Shown here: one piece after another, positions 32,313-43,885 of the stretch
Layout of the letters: every line of letters starts with the position of its first letter
Position numbering within the stretch: the stretch's first letter is position 1
DNA from: Fragilariopsis cylindrus CCMP1102
Lineage: Eukaryota; Bacillariophyta; Bacillariophyceae; Bacillariales; Bacillariaceae
Assembly: GCA_900095095.1 (NCBI GenBank)
Contig: FMBT01000352.1
Span: 124,001-188,000, forward strand
Direction: 5' to 3'
Length of the DNA: 64,000 nt
Position numbers and translations under genes: made by a program
Notes under the pieces: generated by a model
What the model saw: the letters and a program-made list of their open reading frames with translations, nothing else
The model's database searches: none
Told to the model about the DNA's origin: nothing

Positions 32313-34047
32313 TTCTTTAGTTTCTTTCCCTAGATCATAAGCAGATTAAATCGAATCAATATCAAACATTCTTTTCCCCCTACCTCTACGAATACCTTCT
32401 TCTCTTCTCCTAAATCTTTATATCCCTTTTGTCAGAGCCTCTCTGCTGCTGTGTTTGCTGCTGCAGCTTCTTCACTTGTACAAGCAGTTAGGCTAGAAAT
32501 TGAATTCATTCGGCGGAGGTACACATTACATACATGAAGTTGTTGTAATGCTAATTTCGTCGCGTTAGTAAAATTACGCGAACACAAGGGTAGACATACT
32601 GAACGAATTGGGCTTAATAATTTCTCCGACTAAAATATTATCTAAAAAGTCATTACGATGTTGGGCAATGAATGCACATTCCTCCCCTTGTGTACAGTAT
32701 GTATGGTGGACTTAGCTAATATTATTTCTAACTATATAGTATCAGGAGGGGGAAGGGGTTGGTTAATAGTGAATATTACAAATAATATGCTGCTATCATT
32801 CTTGGTCAAGGATGATAGCAACAATAGCAAGATGCCAAATCCTGATCCATCTAGCACCAAAATATCAGCTTCGTCACTGCCACAATCATCATAAGTACTA
32901 CTTCTACATTGGCACGGGCTGGCCAGGTGCAAGCATTGCAGTCCCCTATATTTTTGGCCAATCCAGACACGTTATTGGATACATTGTATTTCTGGGAGCT
33001 AGTAGTGATTGGATTGATGTTATTCTTTTTCAACTTTTTGGTTGGTGGACGTCACAGGCAACTACTACATGCAATGATGATGACAATAACAGCAAGATTA
33101 TGGTTCTCAGAGATGTTGGTTTCAAATCTGTTGGAAGCCAGGGACTGTTGTTCTTTCAAACCTTCCAGATTATATCTGCCACTTGGCCTTGAAACAATCA
33201 GAATCAGTTTAAATTATATCACCAACGTAACGGCAGTTATGAAAGTCTGTCTGGAACATTATTTCCATCATCAACCCATATGTATTGATCCAGTGCATAA
33301 AGTGTTGGCCCCACGTGCCATGGGCCTCATATTTCAATCTTTGTTGGCGGCAACCAATGTCTGACTTATGTAGAGTACCAAGGTGAGATCATCTCAGTTA
33401 ATTTAACCAACTGCTATATGATAACACTAAAATACTATCTTGGACCATTGTAGGAAGCATTTGGCAATCCCCAACCCACTTGGTGTAATAATTATAGTGA
33501 GGCCCTCACTAGATTTTTTTAAACTTTGTGGCACGTAAGATTCAAAACAATGCCAAAAGCCCACAACGCTTCTGCTGCAATACATGTACGTTTATATCTG
33601 GTGTCAGGTCTTTTTGGAGTAGCCCTATGGGAATGGAGCGCAGCTGATCCAATTATGATTTTAAACCCCAAGGAGAAGCTGGTTGGGACTGTTTCTGGAA
33701 ATTGTTGCCGTTCCAGCTACATGGGCAATACTGGTTCTCTGCATGTGGTATAGTCTTTCTTTTTTCCATCTTCTGCAAGCATCCTATCTACCATCTATAT
33801 TTCTACATTTATTATTCCAAAGCAAACAGTCGATGTTGCTACTCCTTTCTGTGATCTCTTTTTTTCCATTGCGTTATGCTGTTCTTTATTGCTCTGCTGA
33901 TATAATTAGATGCTATTCACCATCCCCAACTAAGAATCCCCCAAGAAAAAGAGTACATCACAAGACTTTACTAGACAATAAAAGGAGGAAGAGCTGGGAA
34001 CATGCCATGCTGCTCTAAAACTAGTATTACCTAGTATTTTTATAGAG
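32313..34047. other. Transposon-relic region, no intact gene
   Basis: No frame is long or conserved enough to call. About 33720-33965 is related, in inverted orientation, to 51130-51370. Readings in several frames give Phe/Leu-rich peptides with scattered stops. This fits a decayed mobile element whose family I cannot name. Confidence 0.5.
33720..33965 (+). repeat. Dispersed repeat, copy 1 (inverted relative to 51 kb)
   Basis: Matches the reverse complement of 51130-51370 over about 240 bp, with shared blocks such as tctgtgatctctttttt and gcatgtggtatagtc. Identity is roughly 85% by eye. Confidence 0.75.
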
Positions 34048-34051
34048 TTAA

Positions 34052-34601
34052 CAGGATTCCTGTTATAAGGAATTTTGCCGTATTTTACGCGTGTTAAATA
34101 CACGCGTTAATTTGCATCTAAAAAAAATAAATAAAAATGAAAAACTTTGGAAGCTGGTAATAATATAACTAAGTGTCGGAATTAGAATATATTTGACGTA
34201 TGACAGAATCGAACCACAGCCTGTCTGCTACACCCGGTGGGATGTTGCCAACTCAACCACATCAGTAGTTACGTTCATTCGTATCAGTATACAAATATTT
34301 TGAGTATATGAATTTCAAAAAATCGCGCAGACATACTCTTAACGTGATACGTCGCGCTACCGCGAATTTTCCTACAATGGCTCTTCCGATTTATTATTAT
34401 TGCCCCGTATTACGCTGTAGGTGCGGCCCATACAACGCTTTTTCCGCGTATTCTAAGTATATAAAAAGACACGTGCCCTTATTCGGAGACGCGCTGTGTC
34501 TCAATAGGGGGGTATAAGTCCAATTTTTGGGGGAGATATGTCCCCCCGAAAAATACACCCCAAAAAGTGGCTTGCCACCGCGAGCCATAACAGGAATCCT
34601 G
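34052..34601. mobile_element. TTAA-flanked 550-bp non-autonomous element (piggyBac-type MITE)
   Basis: Perfect 15-bp terminal inverted repeats, CAGGATTCCTGTTAT at 34052-34066 and its complement at 34587-34601. Each end is flanked directly by TTAA (34048-34051 and 34602-34605). TTAA duplication is the signature of piggyBac-superfamily insertion. There is no transposase frame inside. The element contains a tRNA-like segment (34194-34263) and a GGGGG/CCCCC hairpin near 34530-34550. It is inserted in the transposon-relic region. The superfamily is inferred from the target site alone. Confidence 0.8.
34194..34263 (-). ncRNA. tRNA-like segment with A and B boxes
   Basis: On the minus strand there is an A box (TGGTTGAGTTGG, 34248-34259) and a B box (GGTTCGATTCT, 34205-34215) at tRNA-like spacing. 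A 7-bp acceptor-like stem (GATGTGG with ATACGTC) forms with one mismatch. A GTTG/CAAC D-stem is present. No proper anticodon stem forms, so this is a degenerate tRNA or SINE-type head, not a working tRNA. Confidence 0.5.
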
Positions 34602-35341
34602 TTAAGAGGTGTTTTATATGTGATAGAATAGAAATAATTAGCTTAACTTCTATTGGTATGCACAAAGAATTCTATTGATGCTGTATGCTTTCAAGATAAA
34701 GTGATACAGTGAAATAGGAATAGTTCACAATGACTCAATTGATTAATCCTTTACCAGTATATATACACACACAGACCCATGCCTGTAATATATACACAGG
34801 GCAGAACGGGCAGAACAGTATGCACAGGAGATGGCGGGCAGGACCTATCTATTCTTGGAGCAACAAGAAGAGTATCTATGTCCTGTTCTTGCGCAAGTGA
34901 GGAGTACATTATATTCCCTCACTACACACAATGTGGACTGAATATTATTATATGCTGCCTCTCTTTTTGTGTTTGTTTTTATTGTATACAATGCAATAGT
35001 AGTACCTCTTTCTCTGTCCTTGGGAGGGCCTTGTCTAGCTCAAGTTATTTCAAGAGACCTAACCTGAGTGTATGTATGTGTACCTATCATATTCTACAAC
35101 CCCTATTTCTATCATTCTACCTGCCTAGTTAGCTAGGTTACAATGATGTTGTACTCAGCATACATATTATTATTATTATTTTATTTGAACCACCTCTATT
35201 CCGAATAGTTGTACGATACTGTACTGGAGAAAGTTTGAATAATGAGATGGTGCGACATTGAAGTGACACGCAAACCACGACTTGACGAAATTCTACTTAC
35301 TTATAATAACTACCCATCCTACAATTCAATTTCGCGCGCGC

Positions 35342-35515
35342 GACACGAGTCGATAGACGAGTGGCGCGTGCCGAAATTGGCGACAACGAGTAACCGATTT
35401 GGAAAGCCGAGTGGAAATACTGGTCTTTGACGAGGACGAGTGAAGGCATCTCTTGGCCAAACGAGTCCAAGTAAAAGACAGTATGGACACGAGTCTTTCC
35501 ACATTGGTAACGAGT
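35342..35515. repeat. Degenerate CGAGT array
   Basis: At least eight CGAGT words, near 35346, 35358, 35387, 35408, 35436, 35462, 35490 and 35511. Most spacing is 20-30 bp, in one orientation, usually preceded by A or C. Confidence 0.6.
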
Positions 35516-35598
35516 TGGAAGCATTGTGGTATGTGCAGTTATTCACGTAATATTTGACATGCAAGTTGAAGCAACAAGTATGACGCAAATCGGCATCT

Positions 35599-35890
35599 CA
35601 GTAATTCAGAGCTTTTTTGCGTGATTTATGTGAAGAAAAAGTTTTTTTTAGCGCGTGCCCAAAATTTGAGTAATTCGGATGTGACACGTTCCACATACGA
35701 GTAATTCGAATAAATGAGACATCACTTAAGCTGACACATACCAGTAATTCATCTTATTTAGATTTCACACATATGAGTAATTCACACGTTTAGGGTTTGC
35801 ACATATGAGTAATTCATTTTGCATGCGCCAAATTCCAGTAACTCATAATTTAGGACGCAATACATAGGTTGTCACATACCAGTAATTCAT
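35599..35890. repeat. AGTAATTC array, left of recombinase gene
   Basis: Eight copies of (C/G)AGTAATTC or AGTAACTC, four or five preceded by CACATA(C/T)(C/G). All are in the same orientation, spaced about 30-70 bp. Two or three related copies lie to the right of the recombinase gene at 41235-41270. Confidence 0.75.
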
Positions 35891-36267
35891 TTTATCTAAA
35901 GAATTAGTCGCGCTGAAAATTTGGTACTTAGATGCTACCGTTGATTGACAGGTTGAACTAAAAATTCAATTCGTGTTTCAAACCGTGGACAGTTCTCTAT
36001 ACTTAAGCATATTTTCAAAAATTCATTCACGCCAAAGTTTTCCTATATAAATGATCACGATTGAAATTTTTTGACCTGCCGCCTCCTTTAACACGTAACA
36101 ACGCGTCTTATTTTCTAGAATAATCTTTTATGCAGTGTTTCTTGCAGTGATTTTTTTATACTAGATACTGCTAGTTGTAGGCTCAAAAAAAATATATTTC
36201 CACACACCAAAAGCAATTCTACTGTAACACTGGTACGTTTTATTACAATTGGTTAGTGAATTGAACC

Positions 36268-39200
36268 ATGGATGACGACGACGACGATGACGACTGCTCT
36301 ATATGCATTAGCTGTTGTACTTGTAGTAGTGCTAGTACCACTGACGTCAATTGGATTTGTTCTGATTTTAATAATTTTGAAGTCGTGATTCATGATAAGA
36401 AAACAAAACAAATTAGAAGTAATATGGGATATCGCCTTCGCAATGGGATTTGTTATAACAACTATCATGTTGATCTCACCATCGATTCTCCTCCTCCATC
36501 TCCATCATCCTCAGTTGAATTCGTCCGAGTTACTCCGTCATCTGTTGGATCTGTCATTTACGAGTAAGTTTTTATCGATTTCTTATTGACATCGATTCAT
36601 TGATACGATCGATTATAATTATTTGTATTAACACCCACTCACCTCTTCCTTCGTTATTCCATCTTCTTTGACAGCGATTGTACCGGCATTGATACTAATC
36701 AAGACCTTGATACTTGTATTTACATCAAATCTATTCGCGACAAGAAAAGGTGTGTTGTGGTTGTTTCCTTTTTGTTGTTGTCGTTGTCGTTGTCATTTAT
36801 TTGATTTCTTTCATTTGTAATATCTAATCCATTACACTCTTTTCTGCATTATTCTAATTTGTTTAATAAAAGAAATCTGTCAACCATGGCACGTTCAAAA
36901 AAGTATGATTCTGATATCGATGCAGCTAGTGATTCTGATATCGATTTTGATATCGATTCTGATTATGAAGATCTTGATGTCGACAAGCCACCACCAACAA
37001 CAGAAGATGCCTTCAACAATATCTTCCGTGGTGCGACTACACTGCCAACTCGTATTCGGAAGAAGCCACAACCTTATGGTACTACTCCTTCACCCCCCAA
37101 TCCTACGTTGAAGGAGAAGACCAAGAAGAAGATCGCTCCATTGGTCAATTCCAATCGTACTAATCAGAGTAATAATAACAGCAAAACCAAGAAAAGACCA
37201 CGAGTAAAAGCAAAAGTAGCAACAAAACAGCCATCTTCAGTTGCGCCTCTCTCAAGTATTGCTACCAACGTCCAGCCCAACGCCATTCTCTTGAATGAAG
37301 TGTCACTCTCTACATCCGTCCCAAATGGTGCGTTACTGTCTCAATTATTACTGTCTTAATTATCATGGTTGCGAGCCTACCGATTATTCATTTTGATTTC
37401 GCTAATTCTATTTACTCACATTTTGCTTCCATTCTTTCCATATTTTCAATCCTATTTTTTCAATTTTCGGCAATCAATCTTTGGATATTGCATTGATTCT
37501 TATCCTGCTTCCGTTATTGATACTGCATCATCCGTCTCCAATACATCCACCGCCTACAATTCTTCATCATCCATTCCAATGACAACAACCACATCTGTTG
37601 CCACAACGTCACTTCCTTCTACTGCCACCACATCTATCCTTGATTCATCCACCGTCCTCATACCAGCTGCTTCCATGGCCTCCGCATCTACATCAACTGC
37701 GGGTCCATCCGTTCTAACGACAGCCGGTCCGTCCTCTCCTACAACAACAACAGCTCCATCCGTTGTCACACCATCCGGCTTTACATTGGATCCAGTAAAA
37801 GCCAAAGAATTCTTCGATGCTGATGATGATGCTACCCTATCATTAACTGATTTCCTTCGGAAGATGGATTCAGTTAAAGATATCTATGGGGCCGATACTG
37901 AAATGATCAAGGGTCTTACTTCCAATACCAATAGTCATGAAAAAGCTAAACTCAAGGTCCGTCGTTGTATGTCTGTGTGTATGTCGTTGACCTGTGTATT
38001 GGATTGAGCACGCCGATGTCTTCTTTTTTGATTCCACTCACATTATTATTTCTTCCTCGTTTAATTCACAAATCTTTTTAATTTTTTTATATATAGATGG
38101 AGGCTCGATTATTCGCTTGCCTATCTACTAGTGATCTATTCAAGCACCTATCTTGTTCAGTCCCTGATCCTGAAGATCCATGTACAAAGATTCGACAATT
38201 CTATGTCTTCTGCAGAGGCACCAAGACACCCACTCGGTATAAGATACTCAATGCTGCATTGGTCCACTTCTCTACCACATTCGTTCAGCTCAAGTTTGTT
38301 GGTGTCGATCTATCGGATATCAATGTATTTTGCAAGGCTCAATATCAACCCAATAGTTGTGCTTACTATTTTCGGTGCCTGTTTGCTACTCTATCCGAAC
38401 AAGGCATCCGATTCACTCTATCTAAATCATTTAATGGTGCTGGTACGTTCCGTTTCGATTATGTATGTTGTTGTTGTGTATATATGTGTGTGTGTGTCGT
38501 TGGTGTACGTCATTGCTACAACAACTTGTTTCTATTCGACCTGTGCCCCCCTTCTTAAGGGTCAGCTATCAAGCTGAATAAGTGGCTGGTTGTTAGAAAC
38601 AAGCCATCCGACCATCCCGCCTGTCAAAGGATTGGGGTTTGTTTTCAGCATAATTTATATTGATTTATCTCACTTTTTGTTATTGTTGCTGCTTCATTTT
38701 ACAAACCAATTTAATATCTTATCAAGGTGGTCTTTGTGCTTGGTGGAAACGTAACTTCGACATCTGTCGTACTTATGATGAGGACTTTGGTGGTACTACA
38801 AGAGCGGCTACATTCGATGAGAACTTCCGGGAGAAGCGATTAGCAGCACATGAAAATCCTAATCATCCCTTCACTGTATTCGATACTGATGGCGTGACTG
38901 TCAACAACTACTCCAATTACGTCAAGGTCTTCCAAGAAGAAGTGAAGCTTTGTTGTGGTTTGCGTTCTGGGAAGGAACCTGCTGCTATCGTACGGAGCAA
39001 TTGGACTTGGTTTATTGTTCAAGAAGGTCATTTCAAAGGATGTAAGGCTGTTGTTCTTAAACCAACTCATGGTGGGCAAAAAGGGAAGGCTCTTACTATG
39101 AAGAATCATACTGCCAAGGAAACCCTCAAGCATGTCCGACATCTTCCAATTCTGAAAGGAACTGGTCTATTCGATTGCTACAAACTCCTTGATTTGATGG

Positions 39201-41065
39201 TCAACAAGTTTATGCCTCCAGACAATCTTATTAAAGGCTTACCTCGTATCTTCCGGTTAGAGGCATCCGTTCAGCAAATCAAGGTAAGACATTTTTCTAT
39301 TCGATAGTCTTGGTTGTGCTGTTGATGCTGTTGTTATATCCTTTCGTTTCAATTTTTTCTCACTTTTCATTCACTTCTTTCTTCAATTATAGGATTGGAG
39401 AATGGAATTCGGTCCCACTTGCACCTACCGTGCTAACCCACATGAAAGCAAGTGCGTTGGTGAAAACCAGTTCCGTGAATATAGCAAGGAGCTTGCTCGT
39501 GAACTTGGCTACACCAATCCTGAAACCAACACAGGACATGGTACTCGGGGTGGTGGTATTTCTCTTGTAGGCAATTCAAAATGTGGTCCTGCTACTACTC
39601 TTGGATATTCTCGTCATGGTGATCTCAAAATGACTGCCACTTATCACAAGCCCAACATGGATGATAGACTTCGGGGATCGTTAGCACTACAAAAATTGGA
39701 TGCTGACGAGATTCATATGAATGGAGAAATAGGTACGTTCAGATCTGTTTCATTTTTCTAGTGTCGTTGTACATATTTATCTTATCGTCAAATCTGTTAT
39801 TTAATATATTTCTAACTAATTGATTTTTGTTTTTTATTCTATATATAGAACAACACTTCCATACAGAGACAACCCAACCGAGGTGCAAATCAGTGCCGGT
39901 ATCTTCAACACATGATAATGATAATCCATTATTTAGCAAGCCACCTCGCCCTGCTTCATGTGCCAATGATGATGATCCACTACTCAACAACCCCATTCAA
40001 CCGATTGGGTCCTTCGATACCATTGATTCTAATACACGACCTACACGCTTGCAGAGACAAAACTCTCGAGGTACGTTCCCCTATCTAACTTTGAATGCCT
40101 TTCCTATGTATCAAGTACTGTATTCCGAAGTGCCGTCTCTTTGAGGCACGAGGTGTGTATCTATTATCATATTTTTAACTCACTTTTTTACATGTCCTCT
40201 CTTTAATTGCAATCACACTCAAGGTCGGAGCAAGTCAGTTGGGGATACACCTCCTAAACTTACTGATGATATGACTGATGAGGAACTTACTAGGTGGATG
40301 GAGCAACGGAAACAGCTACAACGACCTAATCCTATCAAGCCTACTCATCATCATCAACAACATCAACCCAATCGTCCTGCTCGTGCTCATGATGCTATTG
40401 AAGACCAAATTCAATCTCTACGACAGCAACAGGAACAAGTTTATCATCCGCGTATCGAGTCTCCTTTACAACTTCAGCAGGAAGCACATAGGCAACCATA
40501 TCACCGTGCACCTGCACCTGTTCAACGCTCGTATCTGTCTCCTGAACAGCAACAGTATCATCGTCGTCAGTCCTATCAACGTCGTCGTCCTGATGCTGAA
40601 TTCTCTCTTGATGACAGAATTGAATCACTGTATCAACAAAGAGATCGGATGTATCCTCCACCACCTCCTCCACGACAACAGTATCGTGCTGCACCTTCTA
40701 TTGACGACCGAATTGAATCTCTACTACAACAGCGTGAAGATCAGTCGTATCGTCAGCAACAGTACCATCATTTCGATCCATATGATGCCCCTCCTCAACA
40801 AGCTGTCCGTCGATCATATCCTCCTCCACAACAGGAACCAATCTATGAACAGAGAACTGAACGTGTTGCTCGTATGTCTTATTCTCCTGATCAAGGGAAT
40901 CAACTGGAATATACTGTATCTCATTCTAATCGGGTTACCCAACAACCACCTCCTCAACAGTTTGCTCGTCTACCACCATCAGGAACATATCGTCAACAAC
41001 AACTACAGTATGAACCGAATCGACCACCTCAACCACGTTCTACTACTCACTATCGTCGTCGTTAG
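36268..41065 (+). CDS. Intron-rich tyrosine recombinase (Crypton-like)
   Basis: Nine proposed exons: 36268-36563, 36675-36749, 36873-37327, about 37376-37956, 38097-38442, 38727-39283, 39393-39732, 39849-40070 and 40224-41065. All joins are in phase except the poorly resolved exon 4 start, where AG is scarce. Catalytic residues of tyrosine recombinases are visible: Arg in C-C-G-L-R-S-G-K-E (exon 6), His-x-x-Arg in G-H-G-T-R-G-G-G (exon 7), then R-H-G-D-L-K-M-T-A-T-Y with His and the Tyr nucleophile nine apart. An acidic N-terminus, Ser/Thr/Ala-rich exon 4 and a Gln/Arg/Pro-rich C-terminus surround the core. Crypton transposons encode such enzymes without reverse transcriptase, and none is seen here. 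A domesticated recombinase is the alternative. Three donors read GGTACGTTC. Confidence 0.8.
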
Positions 41066-41613
41066 GGTGTATTTTTCATTGCAAGTCGACGAAATTTTAC
41101 TTTTTTCCTCTCTACAGGTTATGAGCCCATTGCCATCACCCTTGATTTACTAGTACATGCTTTTTATAAGCACTGTACGACGTACGTACACCTAGATTAA
41201 TTAATTTTAATTAGAGCTTTTTTATTTTATTAATCTCAGTAATACACTCTCAGTAATTCGTTTGGCGATTATTTACTTAGAAAGATTTGGCACGTGCCCA
41301 AATTTACTTAGGCGTCGAACGCGTGCTTCGACGCGCATGATCAAAAATTACCAAAAGAAAAGCAAAACCATCGCAATAAAATAAAACCAAACAGAGAAAA
41401 GAGAAAGTCCAGGACAAAAATCAAAGCAGCAAACAATATTACCTCTTTGACTTGTTGTCACCATACTTGCACCTCTTCAATTCTATAAAAACACAATACT
41501 GATTACAAAGAATTCACAGAATACACCACTTTATATCTACAGTTCAAATACGCCACACACAAAACGTAACGTAACGTACAGTATTCAACAACATACTAGG
41601 AACTATCTAAAAA
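41066..41613. other. Right flank of recombinase gene
   Basis: Contains AGTAATNC copies at about 41238-41270, a block cgtgcccaaattt near 41293 also found near 35654 (left flank), and the perfect palindrome gcgtcgaa/ttcgacgc at 41312-41334. The last 200 bp are the likely promoter of the next gene. Confidence 0.6.
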
Positions 41614-43407
41614 ATGGGGTTTTTATTTGGAAGAAAAAAGAATAAAAGTGGTAATAAGGACGTCGTTGTCTTGAAGGAAATACCACAGGACCACAAAACG
41701 ACGACTACTACTGCTCGACCTAATACTACAAAGCAGTTATCATCTTCATCGATATCATTATCATCGTGTTATACATCATCTGCGAACAATAATAATCCTA
41801 CTGCTGCTACTGCTGCTGCTAGTACTACTGCTACTACTGCTAGTATTCATTCTTCAAAGACATTACCACACAGGAACAGTAAGAAGCACAGTGGTGGTAT
41901 ATTGGAAGATAAATCCAAGAAGTTGCCATCGAAAGAAAAGTCAAAGTCAAAGAAATCCTCGAAATCTAAAAAGTCGAACAAGAAGTTGTCTTCAACAACA
42001 ACAAAACAAAAACATGCTGTTAAGAATGAAGTCCAAACACAATATTATCAACAAGAATCACCACCGACAGTGGAAGTGAAAATTATTGGTAATACTAGAC
42101 ATATCATAACCACTACCATTGATGATTTAGGTCGTCATGTACAACAAACAAAGTAACAAAATTAACGAATGAGGAATTACATGAACTGGGTATTATTTTT
42201 ACTCCAGAGCAAGAATATTACGAAAAAGCAGCAGCAGCTGCTGCTGCAAAGGAGGAAGAAAAAATGTCCTATTCAAACTATTTATCTAACAGGAGTATTC
42301 AAACTAATGAGGAATTAAATAATGAACTTGGTACTTTTATATTTCATCCCAAGAAAGAATATTATGAAAAAGCCGCAGCAGCTGCTGCAAAGGAGGAAGA
42401 AAAAATATCCTATTCAACAACTATTTATCGAACAGGAGTATTCATGCAGCCTCACAAGTATCGTCCACATCCTATTCAAACTATTTATCTGATAGTAATC
42501 ATAGTAGTGGCAATAATGATGATCATCAGAATCAAGAAGAACATCGATCATCATTGATACTACATCGATCCAATTCGATAGAATCATTCGTGGATGAAAT
42601 GACAATGGATCCACATTCTGATTATTTTGATTTTATGGATCCAGATGCACCACCAGTTCCAGAAAGAAGATCGGAAAAAGAAGCCAAATACAATGACACC
42701 ACCACCTACACCAAAAGTAGTGGCACGAAGACTCCTGATACTATTAGTGTCGATGACATTATTAGCATTAGACCATCACTATCATCAGACGATAATGATG
42801 CTCCGGAAGATACTCCTACCAAAGAAGAAGACGAGAAGAAGAGGATCAAAGTCGTCGTCGTAGCAGAAGCCGCTGCCGTCGCCGTCGCCACCGCTACTAC
42901 TAATACCAATACCAATACCAATACCAATAATGATATTATTATTGATTCTAATAATATTGGAACGATATGAATATGAATATGAATACGAATATGAATATGA
43001 ATGAAACAACCAGAGATTTAGTGAAAACATTTATTGGTAAAATATGGAATCATGGTGAAATTGAGTATATACCAGTGGTCTGTTCACCATCCTTACGATT
43101 TAATGGTCGAGATGGATTAGAACGGATTGGTCATGCTGGATTTTCAAAGATGGTCTCTACTGTACGACAAAGTGTGGCTGAATATCATTGTGCCATCCAT
43201 TCGATGGTGGTGGAACATAATAAATGTTTTTGTCGTCTGAAATTTACGGGACGGCATGTCGGTGAATTATTAGGATACCAACCGACCCAAAAAATAGTAC
43301 ATTGGATGGGTGCGTCGGAATTTACTATTTGTACCAAACGGAATCAAATAGTAAAAGTATGGGAATTAGGGGATATACATACCTTAGAAGAACAATTAAA
43401 ATGTTAA
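41614..43407 (+). CDS. SnoaL-like domain protein with Ala-rich repeat (frame breaks)
   Basis: Frames 41614-42156, 42170-42555, 42555-42969 and 42967-43407 read as one protein if single bases are missing near 42150, about 42440-42480, and 42966. The N-terminus M-G-F-L-F-G could be N-myristoylated. A Ser/Lys-rich stretch follows. Then two copies of a unit with T-N-E-E-L and E-Y-Y-E-K-A-A-A-A-A-A-K-E-E-E-K. The C-terminal 130 residues match a SnoaL-like fold: V-K-T-F-I-G-x-I-W-N-H-G near the start, F-T-G-R-H-V-G-E-L-L-G, and W-E-L-G-D-I-H-T-L-x-x-Q-L at the end. SnoaL-like proteins bind or isomerise small hydrophobic ligands. The 42967 frame alone may be a separate gene. Its ATG repeat start (Met-Asn run) is unusual. 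Confidence 0.6.
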
Positions 43408-43885
43408 AAAACAGAAGAGAGAATAAATACAAAATGATAAATGGGAATAGAGAAATAAAATTACTACTACTGCACTGCACTGTACTGAACTGGCAGGTAA
43501 CTAATAACGTCTTGATCCATCACACCCATTCAGATGAAACTTTAGAATAAAAACTTTAGATTACGAATGTCGATGTCGATTCGATGTCGATTCTAATTCA
43601 ATGCATGTTGAAATAATACATAATACATAATACATAATACATAATGTCAAACAAGACTTGCATTCTGATCTTTTATTTTTTCGTGAGTGCTCTCATTTAG
43701 CTAAATTGCGCAGTATCTAGTGAATAAGAACAGTAGAATAATACGACTACCATTCTTTTCGAACTATTTTACTTATGTTGTTATATCTTTATTCAGTTTT
43801 AGACTATTCTTTTTTCATTCTTTACATGGTCTTGCTTGCCTTAACTTTATTTCTTTTACTGTTATCATCAATCATTACATTGCTG
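43408..43885. other. Convergent intergenic region
   Basis: A 9-bp tandem repeat taatacata lies near 43617-43645, and a cgatgtcgat cluster near 43567-43590. No gene is apparent. Confidence 0.5.

Larger units (their letters stand above)
34606..36267. other. Non-coding accessory region with short-repeat arrays
   Basis: No gene is apparent. It contains a CGAGT array (35342-35515) and an AGTAATTC array (35599-35890), described separately. The final 350 bp precede the recombinase gene and should hold its promoter. Confidence 0.55.

Noticed and set aside
32812-33364. Overlapping plus-strand frames of 126 and 151 residues
   Set aside because: They overlap in different frames, lack domains and fall in the transposon-relic area. 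Neither reads like a host gene.
34194-34263. A functional tRNA gene
   Set aside because: A and B boxes are good, but no canonical anticodon stem-loop can be drawn and the T-stem relies on G-U pairs.
35342-35890. A CRISPR-like array
   Set aside because: The repeats are only 5-9 bp, irregularly spaced and in a eukaryotic genome without cas genes.
42706-43030. Minus-strand Val/Leu and Ser/Tyr-rich frames
   Set aside because: They are reverse-strand shadows of the Asn-Thr and Met-Asn repeats in the SnoaL-domain gene.
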